From contig JBDSEA010000208.1 of NCBI GenBank assembly GCA_039920305.1, forward strand, positions 1 to 5,397: 5,397 bases of DNA, in the 5' to 3' direction. The DNA comes from DASRAJ01 sp039920305. Lineage in GTDB: Bacteria; Bacteroidota; Bacteroidia; Chitinophagales; UBA10324. A program made the position numbers and the translations under genes. This document shows, piece by piece, positions 1 through 4,949 of the stretch (position 1 is its first letter; each line of letters opens with the position of its first letter). The notes under the pieces are model-generated. The model was given only the letters and a program-made list of their open reading frames with translations. It ran no database searches and was not told the DNA's origin.

Positions 1-1
1 T

Positions 2-79
2 CCACATGATTACGTTTACAGCAGTGCATTGGATTATAGCGGCGAAAGGGGATTGTTACCGGTTATTCTAATAAATTGA
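2..79 (+). CDS. Possible 3' end of an unidentified gene (partial, cut by window edge)
   Basis: A frame is open from the left edge for 25 codons and ends with TGA at 77-79. The visible residues (HDYVYSSALDYSGERG, then LLPVILIN) are not low-complexity, but I recognise no family in them. A second frame (3-71) is also open over the same stretch, so the choice of frame is uncertain. The stop lies inside the first copy of a 14-bp tandem duplication, so the original gene end may have been altered by repeat insertion. It could be an upstream piece of the same secreted protein whose sorting domain follows at 133-492, but that is inference only. Confidence 0.22.
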   Translation, partial: PHDYVYSSALDYSGERGLLPVILIN

Positions 80-102
80 TTTAAGGCAATTGATTTAAGG
101 CA
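74..102. repeat. 14-bp tandem duplication
   Basis: The unit AATTGATTTAAGGC occurs twice in direct succession (74-87 and 88-101), followed by one more matching base. The second copy runs into the left 28-bp palindromic repeat, sharing its AAGGCA edge. This suggests slippage or a duplication at the repeat's insertion border. Confidence 0.85.
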
Positions 103-124
103 CAAGCGGACGCTTGCGCCAGGG
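97..124 (+). repeat. REP-like palindrome, family 1, left copy (28-bp inverted repeat)
   Basis: The element contains the arms CAAGCG (103-108) and CGCTTG (111-116), extended outward by GGC/GCC with one A-C mismatch, so it can fold into a short hairpin. All 28 bases recur in reverse complement at 1366-1393 without a mismatch. The first base beyond the inner edge (125 against 1365) already differs, so the repeat boundary is sharp. Such intergenic imperfect palindromes resemble REP elements mobilised by RAYT transposases, and a RAYT remnant lies at 1458. Confidence 0.8.
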
Positions 125-132
125 AGGGATAT

Positions 133-492
133 ATGGGTACAGGATACTGTGTTTACGATTCATGTGCAGTTACAAAAGAATTTTACGAATACGGAGCAGA
201 TACCGTCATATCCACGGGTCTTACATCTGAAAAATTTGCACGGAGTTTCGAAGTGTTTCCCAATCCCTTTAGTTCATCTGCGACTATTTCATTTTCACTT
301 GAAGAAAAGGCTCAGACTACCGTATCAATTTTAGATTTAACAGGCAGAAAAATCAAAACGCTGATAGATGAAAATCTTGCAGCAGGGGATTATCGCAAGC
401 TAGTGAATTGTGAGAGCATTGGTGCGGGAGTGTATTTGTTGAATGTTAAAGTAAATGGTGAAACCTTCTCCAAAAAAATCAGCATCGAATAA
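133..492 (+). CDS. Orphan T9SS type A C-terminal sorting domain; likely 3' remnant of a secreted protein
   Basis: The 119-residue product has no signal peptide. Residues 39-119 form a complete T9SS type A sorting domain: the FPNP motif (42-45), beta-rich segments SATISFSL and TVSILDLTGRKI, the late GVYLL motif (99-103) and a KKISIE end. In this family the domain is the last part of a protein and directs export through the outer membrane. The first 38 residues (with C6 and C11) are not a recognisable domain. The start at 133 has GGGAGGG just upstream, but that lies at the edge of the family 1 palindrome and may be fortuitous. Without a signal peptide, and with the repeat abutting the start, I read this as the 3' end of a larger gene cut at or near the repeat. 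It could also be the last segment of a frameshifted gene that includes 2-79. The sorting-domain call is firm; whether it is expressed is doubtful. Confidence 0.7.
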   Translation: MGTGYCVYDSCAVTKEFYEYGADTVISTGLTSEKFARSFEVFPNPFSSSATISFSLEEKAQTTVSILDLTGRKIKTLIDENLAAGDYRKLVNCESIGAGVYLLNVKVNGETFSKKISIE

Positions 493-513
493 CCCCAACA
501 CTGAGCGCAATTT

Positions 514-576
514 TTTATCGGCGGGTGTCCTCACCCGCAGAAATTGGTTTCGATCGGTGGGACACCGACCGATAAA
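514..576. repeat. REP-like inverted pair, family 2 (two hairpins in head-to-head arrangement)
   Basis: An outer 8-bp stem TTTATCGG (514-521) / CCGATAAA (569-576) encloses two internal hairpins. The first is GCGGGTG, loop TCCT, CACCCGC (521-538), a perfect 7-bp stem. The second is TCGGTG, loop GGA, CACCGA (554-568). The right half, read on the minus strand, aligns with the left half: both begin TTTATCGG and share GGTGTCC followed by CACC. This is the BIME-like layout of two REP units in opposite orientation. A third unit lies at 1546-1571. The rest of the 493-651 intergenic stretch holds nothing else I can support. There is no T-run after the hairpins on either strand, so they are not ordinary terminators. 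Confidence 0.75.
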
Positions 577-651
577 TGAATGGTAGAGTGATAAAATGAG
601 ATGGTTGCTAATGATCCTTCGGTTTTTTAAGAATTGTCATAACTTTATTTT

Positions 652-891
652 ATGAAAACGGATGTAATACAAATTGATCCTGAAGTTCTCGGAGGTACTT
701 CGGTATTTAAAGATACCCGTGTACCGATTCAAATCTTGTTTGATCATCTTGATAACGGATTAACGATAGAGGATTTCTTAATCAGCTTTCCTACCGTAAC
801 TCATCAGCAGGTGCGTGCAGTGCTTGATATTGCTGAAACCATTTTATCCTCAAATCATATTGTCGAATGGTATGAAAGTGCTGCTCGATGA
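652..891 (+). CDS. DUF433 antitoxin of a DUF433/DUF5615 toxin-antitoxin pair
   Basis: This 79-residue protein matches the DUF433 (PF04255) pattern along nearly its whole length. It has the signature GTSVFKDTRVP (15-25), then the helical part QILFDHLDNG and the turn-helix segment FLISFPTVTHQQVRAVLDIAE (42-62), which resembles a winged-helix DNA-binding core. DUF433 proteins are small cytoplasmic antitoxins that usually sit directly upstream of a PIN-like toxin and probably repress their own promoter. Here the toxin gene follows with a 20-nt overlap, which fits translational coupling. No Shine-Dalgarno sequence precedes the start. A sequence TAACTTTA at 640-647, with TTCG 18 nt upstream, faintly resembles the Bacteroidota TAnnTTTG promoter, but it lies very close to the ATG and I do not annotate it. 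The length is normal for the family and the gene looks intact. Confidence 0.92.
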   Translation: MKTDVIQIDPEVLGGTSVFKDTRVPIQILFDHLDNGLTIEDFLISFPTVTHQQVRAVLDIAETILSSNHIVEWYESAAR

Positions 892-1192
892 GAATCTTCC
901 GGAAGAATTGAAAACTGATCTTCATCTTCATGAAGTTTATACCACTCGTGAAAAGAATTGGAAGGGAAAAAAGAATGGTGAATTATTAACCCTATTAGTT
1001 CAGGAAAATTTTGATGTCTTATTAACTTCTGACAAAAATCTTCAATACCAGCAGAATCTTCATAAACATCCCTTATCAGTCTTAGTTATTTACACAAAGC
1101 AGAATACATATCCCGCCATTCGCAAAATGGTTCCTCTTATTCTGAACTTTCTTGGTAAAGAGCTTAAGCAAGGCATATCAATAATTGAGTAA
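872..1192 (+). CDS. DUF5615 PIN-like toxin (partner of the DUF433 antitoxin)
   Basis: The start at 872 gives a 106-residue protein opening with MKVLLDENLP, the standard N-terminus of DUF5615 (PF18480, PIN-like/Mut7-C-like) proteins. A longer reading from 815 only adds 19 residues lying over the antitoxin frame. Visible family features are the acidic D6-E7 pair, the KNGELL segment (34-39) before the second acidic region, and FDVLLTSDKNLQYQQNL (47-63), where D48 and D54 probably join D6 in a metal-binding active site. PIN-like toxins are expected to act as ribonucleases, but activity for this subfamily is inferred from the fold. The gene overlaps the antitoxin by 20 nt. A terminator is not evident; palindromic repeats start about 20 nt after the stop. 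All key residues are present, so the toxin is probably functional. Confidence 0.9.
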   Translation: MKVLLDENLPEELKTDLHLHEVYTTREKNWKGKKNGELLTLLVQENFDVLLTSDKNLQYQQNLHKHPLSVLVIYTKQNTYPAIRKMVPLILNFLGKELKQGISIIE

Positions 1193-1212
1193 GGGAATCT
1201 TTATACCCCTAA

Positions 1213-1302
1213 CCGGGCGCTCGTTTGAAGCTGAGCTGGTGTGAGAGCGAACGAGCCATTCATATTTCAACTTCCGCCGTATCTCCCGAAGGTGACACGG
1301 CG
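1213..1302. repeat. Two stem-loops of a third dispersed-repeat type
   Basis: The first inverted repeat is GCTCGTT (1219-1225) / AACGAGC (1250-1256) with a 24-nt loop. The second is CGCCGT (1275-1280) / ACGGCG (1297-1302) with a 16-nt loop that contains GGTGAC and CTCCCGAA. Neither is followed by a T-run. The unit sits between the toxin gene and the right family 1 palindrome. The reading frame over it (1225-1419) is not convincing as a gene. I read this block as intergenic repeat DNA of the kind dispersed in Bacteroidota genomes, but only one copy is visible here. Confidence 0.5.
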
Positions 1303-1365
1303 AGTAATAATAGATCATTATTTTTATTCTCAGTTGTCAATCTGATATACATTCCATTCTTAACC

Positions 1366-1393
1366 CCCTGGCGCAAGCGTCCGCTTGTGCCTT
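1366..1393 (-). repeat. REP-like palindrome, family 1, right copy (28-bp inverted repeat)
   Basis: This is the exact reverse complement of 97-124 over 28 bases. Together the copies enclose a 1297-bp segment holding the orphan sorting domain, the family 2 repeat pair and the toxin-antitoxin genes. I found no target-site duplication outside the pair: TTGATTT before the left copy and GTTATTA after the right do not match. Confidence 0.8.
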
Positions 1394-1457
1394 GTTATTA
1401 CATTGTGCCGAAATTGTAACGTTAACACCGTAATAAGTTGTTGATATCTTCTTAATA

Positions 1458-1643
1458 ATGAGCCGAAAGTATAAATTCCACGATCAGCAAAAGCCATACT
1501 TTGTATCCTTTGCTGTTTTCAACTGGATTGATTTATTTATTCCTCTATCGGTAGGTGTCCTCACCGACCGAAATTTTCATGACTACCTCTCATCACAAAG
1601 TACTTGCTTTCAACTACCAGGGAGATTTTTGTTTCTTCAATAA
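1458..1643 (+). pseudogene. Truncated REP-associated tyrosine transposase (RAYT), N-terminal remnant
   Basis: The first 28 codons (1458-1541) read MSRKYKFHDQQKPYFVSFAV and then FNWIDLFI, the standard N-terminus of Bacteroidota RAYT proteins (Y1_Tnp, IS200-like HUH transposases), which bind and mobilise REP hairpins. An intact member has roughly 150-200 residues, with an HUH motif around the middle and a catalytic tyrosine further on; both are absent. After residue 28 the sequence no longer follows the family and enters the hairpin at 1546-1571. The frame then runs by chance to 1643 through DNA that makes better sense on the other strand. The remnant cannot be catalytic. Its presence explains the local density of REP-like palindromes. 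The family assignment rests on my recognition of the N-terminal motif. Confidence 0.75.
1546..1571 (+). repeat. REP-like hairpin, family 2, single copy
   Basis: The element reads TATCGGTAGGTGTCC, then TCACCGACCGA. It folds as TCGGT (1548-1552) / ACCGA (1567-1571), one A-G mismatch, then GGTG/CACC around the loop TCCT. It shares TATCGG, GGTGTCC and CACC with both halves of 514-576. It lies exactly where RAYT homology ends and where the minus-strand phosphoesterase-like frame ends. Confidence 0.7.
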
Positions 1644-1713
1644 ACCAATCCATTTTTTTCGGCCTGTTAAAGATATCGCCGGATAGAAAAATGTATTCTA
1701 TAGTTGTCCTGCT
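1561..1713 (-). pseudogene. Metallophosphoesterase-like relic (internal fragment)
   Basis: On the minus strand a 50-codon frame lies between a stop at 1714-1716 and a TGA at 1561-1563. It contains FLSGDIFNRPKK, then MDWFIEETK, then YFVMRGSHENFG. This resembles the core of calcineurin-like metallophosphoesterases, where a hydrophobic strand ending in GD(I/L) is followed about 30 residues later by a strand ending in GNH(D/E). Here the two glycines are 31 codons apart, and GNHE has become GSHE, so a metal ligand is changed. The N-terminal D-x-H motif and the C-terminal histidine motifs are absent, so the piece cannot be active. The frame ends within the REP-like hairpin. No annotated frame on the plus strand explains this stretch as well. 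It is too short for certainty. Confidence 0.42.
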
Positions 1714-1732
1714 TTAAATGTTTATACTTTTA
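1703..1732 (+). promoter_or_regulatory. Candidate Bacteroidota-type promoter for the propeller gene
   Basis: GTTG (1703-1706) and TACTTTTA (1725-1732) are separated by 18 nt. They resemble the Bacteroidota pair of a TTTG-like -33 box and a TAnnTTTG -7 box, with the final G replaced by A. Transcription would begin shortly before the ATG at 1750. The match is partial and the region is AT-rich, so chance is a real alternative. Confidence 0.25.
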
Positions 1733-1749
1733 TTCCGAACTGTTCCACT

Positions 1750-4371
1750 ATGAAAATCCTTTACACGCTTCTCCTTTTTTGTGCTGCGCTGTTTCTTGGT
1801 CTTGCGTTAACGTTGAAAGTTGATAAAATAACTAACAAGCCGAAAGGATTTGATTCACCGCTTTCAAGATTACAGTGGGAGCATTCGCGCCGTGCTGATC
1901 CTGCCACAGGAGAAATACCTTCGATGGGTGTGTGGAAGGCTTTTCAGCAATTGGTTGCAACCGGTAAAATTCCTTCCCCGCCTTATTATAGTAATACCAC
2001 GCGCAATGCGGAGTGGCAGCAGGTGAATGATTTTTTTGCCACCCTTGCGGTTACAAAAATTACTTATGATCCGTTAAATCCGCAAATCTTTTATTTCTGC
2101 ACCGGTGAGGGATGGTATGGGCTGGGAATGGTGATGGGCGCCGGGGTATGGAAATCAGAAGATGCAGGTAACTCGTGGAACCAGCTTTTGTCCACTGCCA
2201 GTTCAACCTTTGATTATTGCCAGGATATTGATGTGCATCCGTTTACTGCGGATGTATATGTGGCGACTCACGCCGGCCTCATGCGGTCAAAGGACGGGGG
2301 GCAAACCTGGCAGCCTGTTTTAATCCCGCCCGGATCTTTAAATCATGGCATCTGTGACGTGGAGTTCACGAGGAATGGCGGAATATTCGCAACATCCGGA
2401 ATTTTTGAATCAGGCGCTATCTATTATTCTGATTCTGGAGACTCTGCTACATGGGTGAAACAAACCAATGGATTCCCGGCTTCGGGGATTTACCGCGTAG
2501 AACTCGCCACAGCTCCGTCCAATGACAGCGTTGCATATGCTGTTGCCTGCAGCACTGATTATTCCATAAAAGATATTTATAAAACCATTGATAAGGGCAA
2601 TACCTGGACAGCGCTCAATTTTCCGGATATAGATTCTAACCGCTTTGCAAATTACCAGGCATGGTATGACCTCATTCTTGCAGTTGATCCCAATGATGAG
2701 CATACGATTGCCGGCGGTGGATGGCATTTCTTCCGCTCCAAGGATGGTGGAAATACTTGGCTTCGAATCTCCCACGGTAATCCGGATTCAGCGGCTTACC
2801 AGTATGTGCATGTGGATGAGCATGCCATCGTATTCCGGAATTCTGATACGGTTTATTTCGGTTGTGATGGCGGTGTCTGGAAGTCAGGAGACTTTACCTC
2901 TGATTATCCGGTTATCTATGACCGCAATAACGGATACCGTGTAACTCAGTACTATGCAGCGGACCTGAATCCTGAAGCGGGCAGCGAGGTGATTATTGGG
3001 GGAACACAGGATAACGGAAGCAATAAAATGGTGAACAGCGGAATAAGTCCGGAGCAAAATCTTACCTGGTATGACGGGGGATTTTGCGCCATCAACCAGC
3101 AAAACCCTATTTATATGTACACCACAAAAAACTCCAATGGAACTTTTCGGTTCACCAATGGAGGCTATGGCGTTGCTGACACCATCACCAATCCATACCT
3201 TACAGATGGGAATGTCCAGTTCATTAACCCCATCGCGCTGGATAAAACCAATGGTGATATTCTTTACATGGTAAGCGGCAAGGGATTGTGGCGGCTTACA
3301 CCCGCTTCAACAGCCAATGACTCTGACTGGGTTCAGGCTTCGAAATACCTTTCCAGCATGTCTGCCATAGGCGTTTCCACCAGTCATCCCCATACCGTTT
3401 TTGCGGGAAGAGCTATTGGCGGAAATATTTATCGCCTGGAAAATGCGGATACCTCTACAAAAACACATTCGTGGATTGACTGTGATCCGTCCAACCAGTT
3501 GCCAAGCGGAGGTTTTACCTCTAACATTTATTGCAACTGTGTTTATGTTGATCCCGCAGATGTGAACCATGTTTTTGCAACTTATACCAACTTCGGAATC
3601 AAGAACGTATGGGAAACCAAGAATGCCACTGATGCTTCGCCAGTATGGAGCGCCCATGATGGTGACCTTCCTGATATGGCTGTGTACTGGATTTTTCCTC
3701 ACCCTGCACATCCTGAGGTCTGTTACATAGGGACTGATCTGGGAGTTTTCTATACTACTCAGCTTAATGGTGACAATACCCAATGGCTGCCTGGCATTAC
3801 AGGAATGGCAACGGTTCCGGTTTATATGCTCACTTACCGCCCCAGTGATCAGACTCTTCTTGCTGCGACTTATGGCAGGGGGCTTTTTACAGGAACAGTT
3901 CCCATGGATGGCCCGGATTTTTCAATTACATGGAATGAGCGTGGTCCACGCGATGTGGGTGGAAGAACCCGCGCGATCATGATTGACCCGAATGATTCTA
4001 CGGGGCAAACGATATGGGCAGGAAGTGTTTCGGGCGGATTGTGGAAGACTACGGCAATTGATCAGATATCGGCTGTTGGAATTTCTCCGGTTAGCAAAAA
4101 TGATTTATCCCTAAGCGTCTTTCCCAATCCTGTAACGGAAGATGGAACCGGTATCCGGTTTTCACTTATTTCAGCCGGGGTGGTTTCACTTTTTATATAT
4201 GATGAAAAGGGAATAATGATTGAAACGCTTCTACAAAATAAAAAAATGAATGCCGGGAACCATCACCTGTACTGGTCACCAGATGAAAATAATGGATCAG
4301 GAATCTATTACCTTAGTTTAATGATGGAAGGTAAGCAGGTAGTTACCAAGATTGCATGCTTTCGGAAATGA
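1750..4371 (+). CDS. Secreted Asp-box beta-propeller (sortilin/BNR-like) protein with T9SS sorting domain
   Basis: The 873-residue protein begins with a signal peptide (K2, hydrophobic core about 4-20), which supports the ATG at 1750. A short SRLQWEHSRRADPATGEIP segment (39-57), typical of the start of this family, is followed by a large beta-propeller (about 88-716). Asp-boxes are clear at 136-143 (SEDAGNSW), 180-187 (SKDGGQTW), 279-286 (TIDKGNTW) and 330-337 (SKDGGNTW). TGEGWY (118-123) and the closing YGRGLF (709-713) are also characteristic. Residues 787-873 are a T9SS type A sorting domain with FPNP (791-794) and GIYYLSL (851-857). The product should cross the inner membrane by Sec and be exported or surface-attached by T9SS. 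Sortilin-like propellers usually bind proteins or glycans; no catalytic residues are evident, so its ligand is unknown. The module WNERGPRDVGGRTRA to GGLWKTT (728-768), normally near the N-terminus, is here after the propeller. The gene faces a convergent minus-strand pair and has no T-run terminator of its own. Confidence 0.93.
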   Translation: MKILYTLLLFCAALFLGLALTLKVDKITNKPKGFDSPLSRLQWEHSRRADPATGEIPSMGVWKAFQQLVATGKIPSPPYYSNTTRNAEWQQVNDFFATLAVTKITYDPLNPQIFYFCTGEGWYGLGMVMGAGVWKSEDAGNSWNQLLSTASSTFDYCQDIDVHPFTADVYVATHAGLMRSKDGGQTWQPVLIPPGSLNHGICDVEFTRNGGIFATSGIFESGAIYYSDSGDSATWVKQTNGFPASGIYRVELATAPSNDSVAYAVACSTDYSIKDIYKTIDKGNTWTALNFPDIDSNRFANYQAWYDLILAVDPNDEHTIAGGGWHFFRSKDGGNTWLRISHGNPDSAAYQYVHVDEHAIVFRNSDTVYFGCDGGVWKSGDFTSDYPVIYDRNNGYRVTQYYAADLNPEAGSEVIIGGTQDNGSNKMVNSGISPEQNLTWYDGGFCAINQQNPIYMYTTKNSNGTFRFTNGGYGVADTITNPYLTDGNVQFINPIALDKTNGDILYMVSGKGLWRLTPASTANDSDWVQASKYLSSMSAIGVSTSHPHTVFAGRAIGGNIYRLENADTSTKTHSWIDCDPSNQLPSGGFTSNIYCNCVYVDPADVNHVFATYTNFGIKNVWETKNATDASPVWSAHDGDLPDMAVYWIFPHPAHPEVCYIGTDLGVFYTTQLNGDNTQWLPGITGMATVPVYMLTYRPSDQTLLAATYGRGLFTGTVPMDGPDFSITWNERGPRDVGGRTRAIMIDPNDSTGQTIWAGSVSGGLWKTTAIDQISAVGISPVSKNDLSLSVFPNPVTEDGTGIRFSLISAGVVSLFIYDEKGIMIETLLQNKKMNAGNHHLYWSPDENNGSGIYYLSLMMEGKQVVTKIACFRK

Positions 4372-4404
4372 AAAAAAAAGCCGCCCCGGATAACCCGGGA
4401 CGGC
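4371..4404 (-). terminator. Rho-independent terminator for the minus-strand genes
   Basis: On the minus strand a GC-rich hairpin (4404-4380; nine base pairs with one mismatch and a GTTAT loop) is followed by nine Ts (4379-4371). It lies 17 nt after the stop of the small T9SS gene. Read on the plus strand, the A-run precedes the hairpin and no T-run follows, so it should work mainly for minus-strand transcription. The T-run touches the last base of the propeller gene's stop codon. Confidence 0.85.
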
Positions 4405-4421
4405 ATCGTCCAACACTCCAC

Positions 4422-4835
4422 CTAAAGAATTAAAACTGTTTTCGAAATGGTGTAGCTCTCATCCCGCAAGGTTACTGAGGCTAATCCCCGGAATAACTGC
4501 GGCAGATTTATTTCAGCTTCTTTTGCCCCGGATAGCTCCGCCATATAAATTATTTTATCATTGCCGTCATAGACTAAAATGGAACAGGCCGCACTCATTC
4601 CCTGACAGCTTATTGTAAAAATTCCATTCGAAGGATTTGGGTAAATAGTGAGGGCCGGCTTTTTCTTGTTCTTTATTATCTCTGAATCATGACTTATAAG
4701 ATCAGAAACTGTACTGATCTCCGCCTGCATGCCCCACTGTATATTTCGTGCGCCTGCTTCATTATTTGAAACAATCATGCTTATCACTAAAAGCAAAAAG
4801 TTTTTAAGGATCACCATGCTCATCCGTCCTGTCAT
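4422..4835 (-). CDS. Small secreted protein with T9SS C-terminal sorting domain, cargo part unrecognised
   Basis: The product has 137 residues. A signal peptide is present (hydrophobic core about 8-22, VILKNFLLLVISMIV, likely cleavage after NEAGA). M1, M5 and M7 are all possible starts; M7 (4815-4817) would give the more usual short n-region. Between the signal and the sorting domain lie only about 30 residues (RNIQWGMQAEISTVSDLISH and on to a KNKKK stretch), which match no domain I know. Residues 61-137 form a T9SS type A sorting domain with IYPNPSNGIFTIS (64-76). Its later GIY-type motif is weak, reading FRGLASVTLRD. Either this is a tiny T9SS-exported peptide or the mature domain has been lost. 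The gene lies 114 nt downstream of the beta-barrel gene on the same strand and directly before a strong terminator, so the two are probably cotranscribed. Confidence 0.72.
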   Translation of the reverse strand: MTGRMSMVILKNFLLLVISMIVSNNEAGARNIQWGMQAEISTVSDLISHDSEIIKNKKKPALTIYPNPSNGIFTISCQGMSAACSILVYDGNDKIIYMAELSGAKEAEINLPQLFRGLASVTLRDESYTISKTVLIL

Positions 4836-4949
4836 TAATTTAACAAGGCAAGAATACGCGGGGTGCCTGATGGCCTAAAGGATTATTGACCTAACAGGAT
4901 AAGCACGTTTCCAAAAGGGTGAGAATAGCTGATGAATGAAGTAGAAACA

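Noticed and set aside
511..538. Possible terminator of the orphan sorting-domain gene
   Set aside because: The T-run (511-516) precedes the hairpin on the plus strand instead of following it, and on the minus strand it would follow the hairpin only after several non-T bases with no gene upstream. A repeat element explains it better.
815..871. Longer start for the DUF5615 toxin
   Set aside because: The extra 19 residues lie over the antitoxin frame and do not fit the family, whose members begin with M-K-(V/I)-L-x-D-E-N-L-P, exactly as found at 872.
1225..1419. 64-codon plus-strand reading frame
   Set aside because: It translates the family 3 stem-loops and the right 28-bp palindrome, has no domain-like pattern, and its composition follows the repeats. 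It is best explained as chance.
97..1571. CRISPR array
   Set aside because: The repeats are palindromic, in mixed orientation and irregularly spaced, with no regular repeat-spacer period and no cas genes.
3307..3783. 158-codon minus-strand frame inside the propeller gene
   Set aside because: It is antisense to a strongly supported coding sequence with Asp-box and propeller motifs, and its translation shows no domain character. The minus-strand frames at 2410-2775 and 2884-3102 are rejected for the same reason.
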